Both the position numbers and the translations under genes were made by a program. DNA of 64,000 bases. Origin: Fluviispira multicolorata. GTDB lineage: Bacteria > Bdellovibrionota_B > Oligoflexia > Silvanigrellales > Silvanigrellaceae. Below are positions 52,133-61,930 of the stretch, piece after piece (position 1 is the stretch's first letter; the number at the start of each line of letters is the position of its first letter). The stretch is taken from NCBI RefSeq assembly GCF_009208585.1, contig NZ_WFLN01000005.1:517470-581469 (forward strand), read 5' to 3'. The notes under the pieces were generated by a model. The model did no database searches. It was given only the letters and a program-made list of their open reading frames with translations, and was not told the origin of the DNA.

Positions 52133-52177
52133 AAAATAACATGAAATAAATTATATTAATTTATTTCATGTTATTTT
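52133..52177 (+). terminator. Long perfect hairpin terminator after betB
   Basis: A 21-bp perfect inverted repeat (52133-52153 with 52157-52177) leaves a 3-nt loop. It is followed by an AT-rich run with six T at 52181-52186. It lies 33 bp after the betB stop. Confidence 0.8.
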
Positions 52178-52351
52178 AATTTTTTAATAAAAAATATACA
52201 TCATTAATAAAAAAATATTATTTTCAATTTATAAATTTCTATAAAATAATTCCTTATTTGATTCTTGACAATAAAATTCGATAATTATATATTCGCAAAT
52301 TATTACTATACCTTTGCTTATAAAAATTCAATTTTGAAAAGGCTTTGTTTT

Positions 52352-54298
52352 ATGATAAAACTAAAGAAATCTATTTTGCTTAGTTCTCTAATTTTAATCA
52401 CGGCATGTCAAAAGTCTGATAAGGATATTTCAAATGATTTACTAAATCAGCTAAATAAAACAAATATACCAGTGAACGAAAATGACAAAAAGTGGGGCTT
52501 GCCAGAATTAACTTTAGAAGAGAAAAAAAATCTCATTTCCTCTGTTCAAATTGTCTTTAATGACTACTATGTTAATCGAAATCAAAAGAAAAAAGAATTT
52601 AATTATGATGCAATTATTGAAGCGAATAAATTAAATGAAAGCATGGATTCTGCAACATTACTTAAAAACACAATGAGTATATTTTTTAATATTAAAGATT
52701 TGCACACTGGTTTTATTTATCCTGTTCCAGCTCGTTGCTATACAGGTGGTTTTCCATTGACCGTCGGGTTAGCTTATGAAAATAACCAAGAAAAGCTAAT
52801 TATTTCTGCAAAACTTTTAAAAGAATTAAATCCAAAAATCGCCAATGAAAAGGAAATAGACGATTATAAAGCCATTGAGGCAGGCGACGAAATTCTGACC
52901 ATAAGAAATGTTGGTATTGAAGGTTTTGAAAATCAAGAAATATATGCAAATAATGCACTTAATTTAGTAGGTGCAGTTGGGCGTGGAGCCAATCCAGAAG
53001 CATTTAACAGTCGAGCAGCTCAGAGATTTTTTTCTCGAAGCGGTCGTTATATAAAAATTCCTGAAGGAAAATTTACATTAAAAGTAAAGAAGGTTTCGGA
53101 TGGGCGTATTGTTAGTTATACTTTTCCATGGCTTTCCTACTTTTCTAATGAAGTTATTTGTGCAGATTATGCTGCTAGTAAGAAAAATAAAGGAAGAGAA
53201 AAGCAAAATGATTTATTAGAATCTAACAATAATGCTATTACCAATAATAAAAAAGTTGAAGAGTTTTTTGTCAAAGATTTTTATACTGTTGGCTCGAATA
53301 GTGGAAATATTCAGAAAAAAATTGTACAATTTAAGAACAAAAGTTTTGCTGTTATTCGTTTAAATATGTTTATTCCTGATGGAAATTTTGATTATTCAGA
53401 TTACTTAACTGCACGTGAATACATAAATTCTGAAGTAAATGACATAAGAAATTTTATTGAGCAAAATAAAAATAATATTGATGGAGTTCTCTTTGATGTA
53501 CGGAGCAATGGTGGAGGTTTTGGAAGCTTTCCACAACTGATTGCAAATGCATTTACGCATCAATTTGTCTCAAATATGAGCGTTCGCCCTATTGTTTCAA
53601 AAGTAAATCGAGATACCTTTTATAATTTAGAAATGGCTCGTTACTTTTCAAGATTAAATACAGTTGATCCTTTGGCAAAACCAATGCTCAGTACTGTAGA
53701 AGAAATGGATAAGTATTTAAATGACATTGCATATGAAGATCAAATTAAAAATAGGAATTTAATACTTGCTCCAGCCGATCGGTATGATGGTGATGAAAAT
53801 GATGCTTTGCCTGACACTTATAAAAAAGATACAACAGATATTTTAAAGCCAATTTTAACTGATAAACCAATTGCAGTCCTGTCAAATAGCAATTGCTATT
53901 CAGCTTGCGATGTCTTTGTTTCTTTATTTAAAGACTATAAAATTGCAAAAATATTTGGAACAATGAAACAGACAGGTGGTGGTGGTGCAAATGTTATTGA
54001 ATGGGGAGACTTTTTAAAACCCGTTGTAATTGATGCAAATGGAACAAAATCCTCTATTATTCCTAACGGAAAACCTTTGCCCCGTGGAAGTGAAATTCGT
54101 TTTGCTTGGAACAAAATTTTCCGTCACAATGCTGCAAATGAAAAAGAACGCTATATTGAAGGCTCTGGGGTGCTGTCAGATTTTGTTTACAGACAGACAA
54201 GTGATGATGTTTTAAATAATGATCGTCTCGTTTTCCAAAAAATATTTGCAGATATGGCTGATGAAAAAAATAGCAAGGGCTTTTATTTAAATCGATGA
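52352..54298 (+). CDS. S41-family serine protease lipoprotein
   Basis: This 648-aa protein is taken to start at ATG 52352, with AAAAGG 9 bp upstream. The first 16 residues form a lipoprotein signal ending in the lipobox 'LITAC'. The frame is open 29 codons further up but that part is unlike a signal. A tail-specific protease domain occupies the C-terminal half: 'GVLFDVRSNGGGFGSFPQL', then the nucleophile Ser517 in 'NSNCYSACDVF', then 'GTMKQTGGGGANVIEWG'. A PDZ-like or variant region lies in the middle ('IEAGDEILTIRNVGIEGF'). It should be anchored in the envelope and cut proteins or peptides there. Two Cys flank the catalytic Ser. A perfect terminator follows. Confidence 0.88.
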   Translation: MIKLKKSILLSSLILITACQKSDKDISNDLLNQLNKTNIPVNENDKKWGLPELTLEEKKNLISSVQIVFNDYYVNRNQKKKEFNYDAIIEANKLNESMDSATLLKNTMSIFFNIKDLHTGFIYPVPARCYTGGFPLTVGLAYENNQEKLIISAKLLKELNPKIANEKEIDDYKAIEAGDEILTIRNVGIEGFENQEIYANNALNLVGAVGRGANPEAFNSRAAQRFFSRSGRYIKIPEGKFTLKVKKVSDGRIVSYTFPWLSYFSNEVICADYAASKKNKGREKQNDLLESNNNAITNNKKVEEFFVKDFYTVGSNSGNIQKKIVQFKNKSFAVIRLNMFIPDGNFDYSDYLTAREYINSEVNDIRNFIEQNKNNIDGVLFDVRSNGGGFGSFPQLIANAFTHQFVSNMSVRPIVSKVNRDTFYNLEMARYFSRLNTVDPLAKPMLSTVEEMDKYLNDIAYEDQIKNRNLILAPADRYDGDENDALPDTYKKDTTDILKPILTDKPIAVLSNSNCYSACDVFVSLFKDYKIAKIFGTMKQTGGGGANVIEWGDFLKPVVIDANGTKSSIIPNGKPLPRGSEIRFAWNKIFRHNAANEKERYIEGSGVLSDFVYRQTSDDVLNNDRLVFQKIFADMADEKNSKGFYLNR

Positions 54299-54369
54299 GT
54301 ATTTTTCTCAATAATTTAGAGAAATATTTTTGATATTAAAATTATGAAATAATAATTCTGCTAAATAAT

Positions 54370-54403
54370 AAAAAGATCTTGGTTTTAATACCAAGATCTT
54401 TTT
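54370..54403. terminator. Bidirectional terminator
   Basis: AAAAAGATCTTGGT (54370-54383) pairs perfectly with ACCAAGATCTTTTT (54390-54403) around a 6-nt loop. It separates the S41 gene from the convergent zinc-ribbon gene and gives T-runs on both strands. Confidence 0.92.
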
Positions 54404-54435
54404 ATTAAATATAACAGAAAATTATATCAAAATAA

Positions 54436-55152
54436 TTAATTATTATTTTGTGGAAGCAATACATGTGAGCAGTTTGGACAAAACTCTACAGATTTTCCAC
54501 GGGCAATATTATTTAGAATTTGCGGAGATAGGCCAATGCGGCAATTGCCACAAGCTCTTTCAATAACACGACAAATAGGGCCATTTGGATTGCGAGTGAT
54601 TTTAGAAACGCGCATATAGTGCTGCGCAATGCGATCATCAAGACGTGACAAATAAGAATCACGTACTTTATTGATTTCATTTAAACGGCCAGCGGAATTA
54701 TTCTCTGCTTCTTGAGCTTTTTTGCGTTCACCTTCGGATGCACTGATAGATGCTGACAATTCTGTTTCAGCTTTTTGAAAGACAGCTTTTGACTGTTCAA
54801 TACGACTTTCGGTTTCGTCGGCACGACGTTGAGTTTCGCGAATATCGCGCTCTACATGGTCAAGCTCACGTTTGAGTCCACGGTGATCATCGTCATTTTT
54901 AGCAGCAAATAAACGTGCAGAACGTTCTGCTTTACGTTCATCGAGGTCATCGAGTTTTTTGTAAAGACGACGGAGTTCAGCTTCGTGGAAAACCATGTCT
55001 GTGCGTGTTTTTGCAATAATTTCCTCGCTGATACGAGATTTTTTAGCAAGTTCAGAAAGTTCTTTTTGAGCAACACGCTGGTCTTGAGTGACGAGTCCAG
55101 AGTCGATGTCTAAACGATAGAGTTGTTCAATGATTTCATAATTTGGGTTCAA
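54436..55152 (-). CDS. Coiled-coil protein with C-terminal C4 zinc ribbon
   Basis: This 238-aa protein is a long coiled coil (about 15-170, rich in Glu, Arg, Lys, Ala and Gln heptads) followed by a C4 zinc ribbon: 'CRVIERACGNCRIGL' and 'FCPNCSHVLL' near the end, with Cys pairs of the CxxC type. This is the zf-RING_7/CdsZ architecture of cytoplasmic nucleic-acid-linked proteins found in many bacteria. I start it at TTG 55152, with AAGGAG 7 bp upstream; the ATG at 55200 has no such site. The precise role is unknown. It is codirectional with serA, 85 bp downstream of its stop. Confidence 0.83.
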   Translation of the reverse strand: MNPNYEIIEQLYRLDIDSGLVTQDQRVAQKELSELAKKSRISEEIIAKTRTDMVFHEAELRRLYKKLDDLDERKAERSARLFAAKNDDDHRGLKRELDHVERDIRETQRRADETESRIEQSKAVFQKAETELSASISASEGERKKAQEAENNSAGRLNEINKVRDSYLSRLDDRIAQHYMRVSKITRNPNGPICRVIERACGNCRIGLSPQILNNIARGKSVEFCPNCSHVLLPQNNN

Positions 55153-55237
55153 AGGGAATCTCCTTGTGAGATAAAATAGAGCAACTGTTGTATGTAACAT
55201 AAGGCATTTGTTCTTTCAATGCCTTTTGTGTCTAATA

Positions 55238-56860
55238 TTAGAGCCCACTTACCAAACGTGCCGATATTAAATTTGGGAGTTTACGAAGTCCAGCAATCAC
55301 TTCGCTTTCGAGTTCTCCATCAATACGGATAAGACTCATAGCCATTCCCCCACGCCGATTGCGAGAAAGTTCAAACTGAGCAATGTTAACATTGTTCTTT
55401 GCCAAATAGGATCCAACATCACCAATCACACCCGGTCTGTCATGATTTTGCATAACTATGAGGTCGCTATCAAGTTCGATTTCAAAAAGAAAATCGTTAA
55501 TTGAACTCAATCTTACGTATTTTCCATCATAGATGACTGCGCCAACCGAGATTTTTTCATTTGTTCCATTGCCAAAAACTTCAAATAAAAGTTCATTTTT
55601 AGTTGATGTAGAAGGCATTATATCTATTTCAAATTTTAAACCTTTGCGGGTGAGGAGTCTTTCCGCATTTACATAAGAAACAAATTCATCAGAAGCGTGT
55701 GATAAAAAACCCTTAATGCTAGAAAGTTTTAAAACTTGTAGATCTTCTTTATTGATATTTGCTTTTATAGAGAGCTTTAAAAGTGCTGGTTGAAAGTCAA
55801 ATATTTGGGCACCAAAGCGAGAAACTTTTTCAGATAGGACTGAGAAAACTCTGAGATCATTTGTGCCAAGTAAAGAAACATGCGGCAGATTTACAGGATA
55901 GTCGACAATTTCTCCTCGCAGTGCTTTTAGAACTTGGATGGCAATTGTTTCACCAATTCGGTATTGTGCTTCGGCTGTGCTTGCTCCGATATGGGGTGTC
56001 ACAATGACGTTTGGATGTTTGATAAGTTCTTGTAATGGCTTTGGTTCATTATCGAATGTGTCAACCGCTGCTCCTACAACATAGCCTTCATTTAAAACTT
56101 CAAGAAGGGCTTTTTCAGAAACAATTCCACCTCGTGCAGCATTTAATACAATTCCACCTTTACGCATTTTTTTAAGTTCAACAGTGGAGACCATTCCTTT
56201 TGTTTCTTTATTAAGAGGAACGTGAACTGAAAGTATATCGCATTCTGCTAGTAATTCTTCTAATGTATTCTTACGTTCTGCATGGTTTTTACGAAATACA
56301 TCTTCAGAAATATAAGGGTCATAAGCTATCACACGCATGTCAAAACCCTTTGCAAAGCGTGCCACGCGGTGTCCAACATTCCCAAGTCCAACTAAACCTA
56401 TGGTTTTACCCCCAAGTTCAGTTCCTGAAAATTTGTGACGATTCCAGCCTCCAGCGCTGGTGCTGAGATGGGCTTGAGGAATTTTACGGACAAGGGCAAG
56501 CAACAGGCCAAAAGTTAGTTCAGCAGCTGAATTGGTATTTTTACCTGGAGTATTGACAACAAGAATACCCATTTCGGTTGCGAGATCACAGTCGATATTG
56601 CCGTAACCAACAGCAGCACGGGCAACCACACTGAGTTTTTTTGCTTTTCGCAAAAGTTCAGCATCAACATCGGTTTCGGAGCGACTGATGAGAACATTTG
56701 TGTCCTCAATTTCTTTTAAAATAACATCGCGAGGAGCATCTGGAAGATAGACGATATTAAGTGACTCAGAAACAGTAAGCTCAGGCGGTTGCTGGTTTAA
56801 TAGCTTGAGGGCTATCTCATGGAGTTTACCTGTAATAAGAATCTTAACTGCCTTTTCCAT
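55238..56860 (-). CDS. serA: D-3-phosphoglycerate dehydrogenase
   Basis: This 540-aa enzyme makes the first committed step of serine synthesis, oxidising 3-phosphoglycerate. The N-terminal catalytic and NAD-binding domains include 'GNIDCDLATEMGILVVNTPG' in pieces, 'LVGLGNVGHRVARFAKGF' (about 157-174), the catalytic Arg in 'NAARGGIVSE', and the His of 'VTPHIGASTAEAQ'. The C-terminal part has the intervening ASB domain (about 320-450) and a final ACT domain ('IVMQNHDRPGVIGDVGSYLAKNNVNIAQF' in pieces), giving the long, serine-feedback type. The start ATG at 56860 has AGGAAAA upstream. It lies 18 bp after the second ABC transporter gene and may be cotranscribed. Confidence 0.96.
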   Translation of the reverse strand: MEKAVKILITGKLHEIALKLLNQQPPELTVSESLNIVYLPDAPRDVILKEIEDTNVLISRSETDVDAELLRKAKKLSVVARAAVGYGNIDCDLATEMGILVVNTPGKNTNSAAELTFGLLLALVRKIPQAHLSTSAGGWNRHKFSGTELGGKTIGLVGLGNVGHRVARFAKGFDMRVIAYDPYISEDVFRKNHAERKNTLEELLAECDILSVHVPLNKETKGMVSTVELKKMRKGGIVLNAARGGIVSEKALLEVLNEGYVVGAAVDTFDNEPKPLQELIKHPNVIVTPHIGASTAEAQYRIGETIAIQVLKALRGEIVDYPVNLPHVSLLGTNDLRVFSVLSEKVSRFGAQIFDFQPALLKLSIKANINKEDLQVLKLSSIKGFLSHASDEFVSYVNAERLLTRKGLKFEIDIMPSTSTKNELLFEVFGNGTNEKISVGAVIYDGKYVRLSSINDFLFEIELDSDLIVMQNHDRPGVIGDVGSYLAKNNVNIAQFELSRNRRGGMAMSLIRIDGELESEVIAGLRKLPNLISARLVSGL

Positions 56861-56878
56861 CTGTATTTTTCCTATGGC

Positions 56879-58708
56879 TTAAGTTAAATGAGAATGTAAA
56901 CTCTCACCTAATTTTGAGAGTATTTTAGCTGGCGTACCATAATCCACGAGTTGACCATTGCCAAGTACAACTACATTATCCGCATTTTTTAACGTTTCGA
57001 GCCTATGGGCAATTATAATGACCGTTTTATGTGCAAAAGCTTTTTTTAAGGTTTCTTGAATGAGGCCTTCTGTTTCCATATCTACGCTTGCGGTTGCTTC
57101 ATCCATGAGAATTATTTTAGCGTTGCTTAAAATGGCACGTGCCATACAAATGAGTTGGCGTTGACCAACAGAAAAATTATGTCCTCTTTCTGTTAAAATA
57201 TAATTAAGTCTATTTGGAAGAGTTTCAATATAATCTTTTAATTGAACTTCTTTTAAAGCTTCCCACATTTGATCTTCAGTATATTTGCCAGTTCTATCTA
57301 AGTTGTATTTTAAAGTACCAGAAAAGAGATGAGGTTCTTGTGGGACAATTGCAAATGCACTTCGAGCTTCTTCAAGTGGAAGTTGAGTAATATCTATTCC
57401 ATCAATTAATATGCGACCTGTGTGTAAATAAAGCATTCTAAAAAAGGCTTGAAATAATGTGCTTTTCCCTGCGCCTGTTCTACCAATAATGCCTGTTTTT
57501 TTTCCAGCTTCAAATCGTAATGATAAATTATTTATAACGATTGGTAAGTCTTTTCTATATGAAGCTTGAATATTTTCAAGTATGATTTCTCCCTCTTGAG
57601 GCCAGTCATTTTTTAAAGATTTTATTGTTACTTTATGTTCGATGTGCTCGCTTGGTAAACTTTTATATTCAATAACACGCTCAACAGATACCATTTTTGA
57701 TTCAATCATAGAAAGACTGCGGGTGAGCCATTGCATTGTTGCATCAAGACCAATAGTTAAACTCATTAGAAAACCAGCTTCACCCACGCCAATTTTTTCA
57801 TTTGCGACAAGAAAAACGGCAACTAATGTAACTGATAAACCAAAGCACTCTGAGATTATTTTAAGACGTAAATTTAGCCATCGCAACATTCTACTTTGTA
57901 GTAAAACGGATTTTGCATAATCATTTGAAATATGGATCAATCGATTATAAAAATTTTTACTTTTCCCATAAGCTCGAATGGTTTGATAACCAACAACGGT
58001 TTCAGTAAATAAACTCCAAATGGGTGTTTCAAGGACTTTAGTATATCGTTGTACTTCACGCGATGCAGTTTTAAATAAATTTTGCACAGCATAATAAAAA
58101 TATATGCATGGAATAACAGAAATAATTGCACTTGGAGCTTGAAAAATGACTATGAATGACACAATTAAGAGTTCTATAATTGAGCATATAATGTCAGTGA
58201 ATATATTAGGAATTTCATCTTTAAGCTGAATATAATCACCACTAAATCGCCTAATAAGTCTACCAGTCGGGTTTTCATCTATAAAAGTGACACGAACGTT
58301 TGAAAAACTTTCAACCATTTGATTGTGTAAAATACGTGCGCCATTGGCTAAAAATCCTATTAATACAAGCCAACTGATTGCTCGTAAAAGAATGGCTGCT
58401 AGACAAAATAAGAAAAAGAAAAGTGTTAAATGAAATGCATTGGCACTCTGTAACCAAATTCGAATTACATTTTTTAATTGAGTTGGATCTCCGCATGAAA
58501 TAAGATTACAATCCGTTGTCCATAAAGAAACAATATAGCGAAATCCACTTTCTCCTAGACTTGTTAAAACAAGAAGGATTAATATAAGAGGCACAAAAAG
58601 AGCAAGCAATTGCATTGCAGCAATATATCGGGAATAAACTCCCAATCCAATTGTTCCTGTTTGTCTTTCTTCTTGTGCAATAAAATTAATTTTTTCGGTC
58701 ATTTTCAT
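56879..58708 (-). CDS. ABC transporter, C-terminal-half-like of a split ABCC/MRP pair
   Basis: This 609-aa protein has six transmembrane segments (about 25-330) and one nucleotide-binding domain. That domain has Walker A 'GRTGAGKSTLFQ', signature 'FSVGQRQLICMARAIL' and Walker B 'IILMDEATASVD' with the catalytic Glu and the His switch 'IIIAHRLETL'. The wording 'SGTLKYNLD' and 'VGQRQL' is typical of NBD2 of ABCC/MRP transporters. The protein overlaps its partner gene by 23 bp and probably forms a heterodimer with it. Members export conjugates, drugs, lipids or peptides. The substrate cannot be assigned. Confidence 0.9.
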   Translation of the reverse strand: MKMTEKINFIAQEERQTGTIGLGVYSRYIAAMQLLALFVPLILILLVLTSLGESGFRYIVSLWTTDCNLISCGDPTQLKNVIRIWLQSANAFHLTLFFFLFCLAAILLRAISWLVLIGFLANGARILHNQMVESFSNVRVTFIDENPTGRLIRRFSGDYIQLKDEIPNIFTDIICSIIELLIVSFIVIFQAPSAIISVIPCIYFYYAVQNLFKTASREVQRYTKVLETPIWSLFTETVVGYQTIRAYGKSKNFYNRLIHISNDYAKSVLLQSRMLRWLNLRLKIISECFGLSVTLVAVFLVANEKIGVGEAGFLMSLTIGLDATMQWLTRSLSMIESKMVSVERVIEYKSLPSEHIEHKVTIKSLKNDWPQEGEIILENIQASYRKDLPIVINNLSLRFEAGKKTGIIGRTGAGKSTLFQAFFRMLYLHTGRILIDGIDITQLPLEEARSAFAIVPQEPHLFSGTLKYNLDRTGKYTEDQMWEALKEVQLKDYIETLPNRLNYILTERGHNFSVGQRQLICMARAILSNAKIILMDEATASVDMETEGLIQETLKKAFAHKTVIIIAHRLETLKNADNVVVLGNGQLVDYGTPAKILSKLGESLHSHLT

Positions 58709-60764
58709 TTAATCCTAAAATGAATTGATTGAGTCTTGAATTTATATTTTCTTTTAGTTCTTTGTAAGTGCCTATTTCTGATATTTTCCCATTGTCTAAA
58801 AATATAATCTCATCTGTATATTTCAAAAAATCTAAGCGATGAGTTGACCAAATAACCGTTTTCTCTTTTCCCCATTCACCTTGAAAGATATTTTGAGCAA
58901 GTTCCTTTTCAGTTTTTACATCAACAGCGCTTAAAGGATCATCCAAAAAAATAAGTGATGAATTTGCAAACGAACTTCTAGATAAACTGATTCTTTGTTT
59001 TTGACCGCCAGATAAATTAACTCCTCTTTCTCCAATTTCTGTGTCAATTCCATGGGAAAATCCTTTTAAATCAGCATGGAAACTAGCAACATAAAGTGAA
59101 TTCATAATTGCATTTTCATTTTCATAATTTTCATCAATATACTTATATTTAAGCGGAATATTTTCTCGAATAGAGCTACTAATTATAAATGCTTCTTGTG
59201 GGACATAGCTTTGAATGGATCTTAAAAGTTGTAATCCAATAGAGGTGTGTACATTTCCAGTTATAGAATTTATTTTATATTGACTATCATTAATGTGAAT
59301 AAAAAATAAAACTTCTCCTGAATTTGGAATAATATCACCCATGAGAACTTGAATAAGCAATGATTTACCGCTTGCAACTGGACCAATTATTGCAAGAGTT
59401 TTTTTTGCAGGAATTTCAATGTTTATATCTTTTAATACGTATGGTTCATTTTCTGAAAATCGGAGTGAAACATTTTTTATTGAAAAAGAAATTGATATTT
59501 CGTCAGTTACTTTTTTATTGATGATTTTATCAATAAGTTTTATTTCTTCTTCACTATATTCTATACTATTTTCTAAATTAAACTCTTCTTCTTGGATTCT
59601 CATTTTATAAAAAGACTTTAATCTGCGTGAAGCAACTAAAGCTTGTGACCAGGCATTGACAAACCATGGCAATGGAGTGATTTGTTGACCTAAAATACTT
59701 GATAACCAAATGGCTGCAAAAATGGTAGAAGCACTTTTTTGTCCATTAAAATAAACAATTCCTGCAAAAATAGCACTGCTAACCACCATCCACCAATTAA
59801 GAGTTAGAGCAAATGCGAAACAATATTTAACTGTAATTTTTATATCCTGTATGAATTCAGAAAGGGTTGCTTGATTTATTTCTTCTTTAAAATATTTTCC
59901 CCAGCCAAAGTAACGAATCAGCCGCATCCCTTGAATCCATTCCGTGATAAGTTGTAATCTTTTGTCACCTCGTTTCATCATTTCTTCGTGTAGAATATTT
60001 CCAATCCAAGAAAAGAAAAGTGAAAGAGGAATTTGTATACAAATAACAGCAAAGCCAATCCAAGCAACGTTCCCAAGAATTGAGATCATTAAAATTAAGA
60101 CAAGTGCACAGGAAACAATTAGAACTGGAATATCAACAAGTGCATGTGCAAGAAAATTTCCTAAAAATCTTGAATCATTTTGTGCAAGATTTGTAATATC
60201 TCCTGATTGATATTGAGATCGATCCCTTTTACTGATTCTAAGAAGTTGTAAATAGAGTGATTGCATAAGTTTAAAAGGTATACGCCAGGAAAGGAGCATT
60301 TCTTTTTCAATTTTTTGGGCATGTAAACTTGCAGCTAAAATTTTTAAAAGAAAGATCACGACAGCAAGAGCTATAGTAAAAATAAGAGTTTGATTTGGAG
60401 TGGATTCATGATAAAAAAGATTTATCAATTTGAAATTTGAGGATGACTTTTCAAAACTTCTTAAAAGCTGAATGGCTGCTAAAGCAGAAATTAATGAAGT
60501 TATGACATCTGTAATATGAATGCAAAACATATATACAAATTGTTTTCTTTCATATTTTATAAGAGCTTTAAAAGGGGATTGTCTTAGATCCTTGAGTGAT
60601 GTTTCAAAGTCGGGATAATCGTCTCCTTTTGCCAAAGTATCATTGATAAAAGGAACAGATTTTAAGTCTGATTTATCGATAGAATGCTTTGCTAGTTTTT
60701 TCATGACGGGTGTGACATCTGAAAACGAAAACTTTTGCCACAACGTAGTTTTTTGACTATTCAA
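58686..60764 (-). CDS. ABC transporter, N-terminal-half-like of a split ABCC/MRP pair
   Basis: This 692-aa protein resembles the first half of an ABCC transporter. After a cytoplasmic lead (about 1-75) come six transmembrane segments (about 80-370) and a nucleotide-binding domain. Walker A is 'GPVASGKSLLIQ', the signature is 'NLSGGQKQRISLSRS' and Walker B is 'LIFLDDPLSAVD', where Asp replaces the catalytic Glu, as in degenerate NBD1 of ABCC proteins. The H-loop 'WSTHRLDFL' is kept. The gene is first in the pair and overlaps its partner by 23 bp. It is divergent from the metallopeptidase-like gene, with only 34 bp between the starts. Confidence 0.9.
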   Translation of the reverse strand: MNSQKTTLWQKFSFSDVTPVMKKLAKHSIDKSDLKSVPFINDTLAKGDDYPDFETSLKDLRQSPFKALIKYERKQFVYMFCIHITDVITSLISALAAIQLLRSFEKSSSNFKLINLFYHESTPNQTLIFTIALAVVIFLLKILAASLHAQKIEKEMLLSWRIPFKLMQSLYLQLLRISKRDRSQYQSGDITNLAQNDSRFLGNFLAHALVDIPVLIVSCALVLILMISILGNVAWIGFAVICIQIPLSLFFSWIGNILHEEMMKRGDKRLQLITEWIQGMRLIRYFGWGKYFKEEINQATLSEFIQDIKITVKYCFAFALTLNWWMVVSSAIFAGIVYFNGQKSASTIFAAIWLSSILGQQITPLPWFVNAWSQALVASRRLKSFYKMRIQEEEFNLENSIEYSEEEIKLIDKIINKKVTDEISISFSIKNVSLRFSENEPYVLKDINIEIPAKKTLAIIGPVASGKSLLIQVLMGDIIPNSGEVLFFIHINDSQYKINSITGNVHTSIGLQLLRSIQSYVPQEAFIISSSIRENIPLKYKYIDENYENENAIMNSLYVASFHADLKGFSHGIDTEIGERGVNLSGGQKQRISLSRSSFANSSLIFLDDPLSAVDVKTEKELAQNIFQGEWGKEKTVIWSTHRLDFLKYTDEIIFLDNGKISEIGTYKELKENINSRLNQFILGLNENDRKN

Positions 60765-60798
60765 GATAGGACCTCAATTTTTTGTTGGGAGATTCTCT

Positions 60799-61911
60799 GT
60801 GAATTTATTTTTTGATTTGGATTATATATCATCTCTTGTTTTAAAAATTGAGCATGGAAATGTATCTTATGCAGAGCATTCCTATTTGCAAAAAGTTATT
60901 GCAGCTCAAACAGTGATCAATGAATATCAAAAAGATAATAATATAGTCTTTCAAAAAATTTATCTAAGATATTATAGCTGGCTTTCTTTAAATTGGCAAA
61001 AGAATTCAAATAGTCCAAGAGAAAAAACAGATCATTTCTTATTAAAGAATGCTTTAGAGAAAAGACAATCAATCTTAATGCCTAAAAAAGATAATATTTA
61101 TCAAAAACCACTTAATCATTTTTCAGTTTTATTAGAATTAGCGCGAATTTGGAATCAACCTTTAAAACAAGAAAGAAATAGTATTCTTAATTTTTTAATG
61201 TTTTTCTTAGAAAGAGTTTATGGAATTCCAAAACAATATATTGATACCATTTTTTCATTATTGGAAGAGAGTTGGAAACCTATTCTTTCTCCCCTAGGCG
61301 TCTTACCCAATCGAAAGTTTTCTTTGCAAGAAATTGAAGAATACTTTTTTGGAAATAAATTAAAACCTGAGTACAGTGTGCAAGTTATTCCTAAAATTGA
61401 TAGATATTTTTCAATCATTGGGAAAGAACATAGATGCCATTTATTTTTACCTAAATCTGAAAACTTTGATCTTTTTGAGGCGGCCTTAGTTATTCATGAA
61501 TTTCAGCATTTATTAGATATAGATAATTATGAAAATATATTAATAGATAATAAGAAAGAAATTATGAAAGATGAGAGTTATTCTAAGTTTTATGAAAATC
61601 TTTTTCTTTCAGAAAAAAATGCTTTGAATGCAGAAAGAGTTTTTATCTTGGGTTTAGGTGCAGCCAAAAGAGGGAGATTCTGTTGGTTGGAATCCAATCT
61701 CTTTTATCCTATTCTATTATTAAAGTGTGAACTGAATAATTTGCTATATGGTGATAAAGCAACAATTGATTTTTCAGAAATGTGCTTAAAGCATGGAATG
61801 GAGCCATTGCCTTTGTCGGCATTGTTTGAGTGGGGAGCCCCCTTTCAACTAAGTGCTTATTGTGCAGCTGCTATGGATTTAGAGCAGGGGTGGCAAAAGT
61901 TTCTTCAATAA
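60799..61911 (+). CDS. HEFQH metallopeptidase-like protein of unknown family
   Basis: This 370-aa protein has a zinc-peptidase-like motif H233-E234-F-Q-H237 in 'LVIHEFQHLLD', with a possible third ligand E272 or E279 in 'LSEKNALNAERVF', 35 to 42 residues further on. The N-terminal 220 residues are mostly helical and I do not recognise them. There is no signal peptide. It begins with GTG 60799 and GGGAG 7 bp upstream. It is divergent from the split ABC transporter, with 34 bp between, and an HDOD gene follows after 19 bp. It could be a cytoplasmic peptidase that works with the transporter, but only position suggests this. Confidence 0.65.
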   Translation: MNLFFDLDYISSLVLKIEHGNVSYAEHSYLQKVIAAQTVINEYQKDNNIVFQKIYLRYYSWLSLNWQKNSNSPREKTDHFLLKNALEKRQSILMPKKDNIYQKPLNHFSVLLELARIWNQPLKQERNSILNFLMFFLERVYGIPKQYIDTIFSLLEESWKPILSPLGVLPNRKFSLQEIEEYFFGNKLKPEYSVQVIPKIDRYFSIIGKEHRCHLFLPKSENFDLFEAALVIHEFQHLLDIDNYENILIDNKKEIMKDESYSKFYENLFLSEKNALNAERVFILGLGAAKRGRFCWLESNLFYPILLLKCELNNLLYGDKATIDFSEMCLKHGMEPLPLSALFEWGAPFQLSAYCAAAMDLEQGWQKFLQ

Positions 61912-61930
61912 ATGGAGTGAACAAAAACAT

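Noticed and set aside
58686..58708. The two ABC genes as one gene broken by a frameshift.
   Set aside because: The overlap is short, the second gene has its own ATG with an upstream GGAT site, and each protein is a complete half-transporter.
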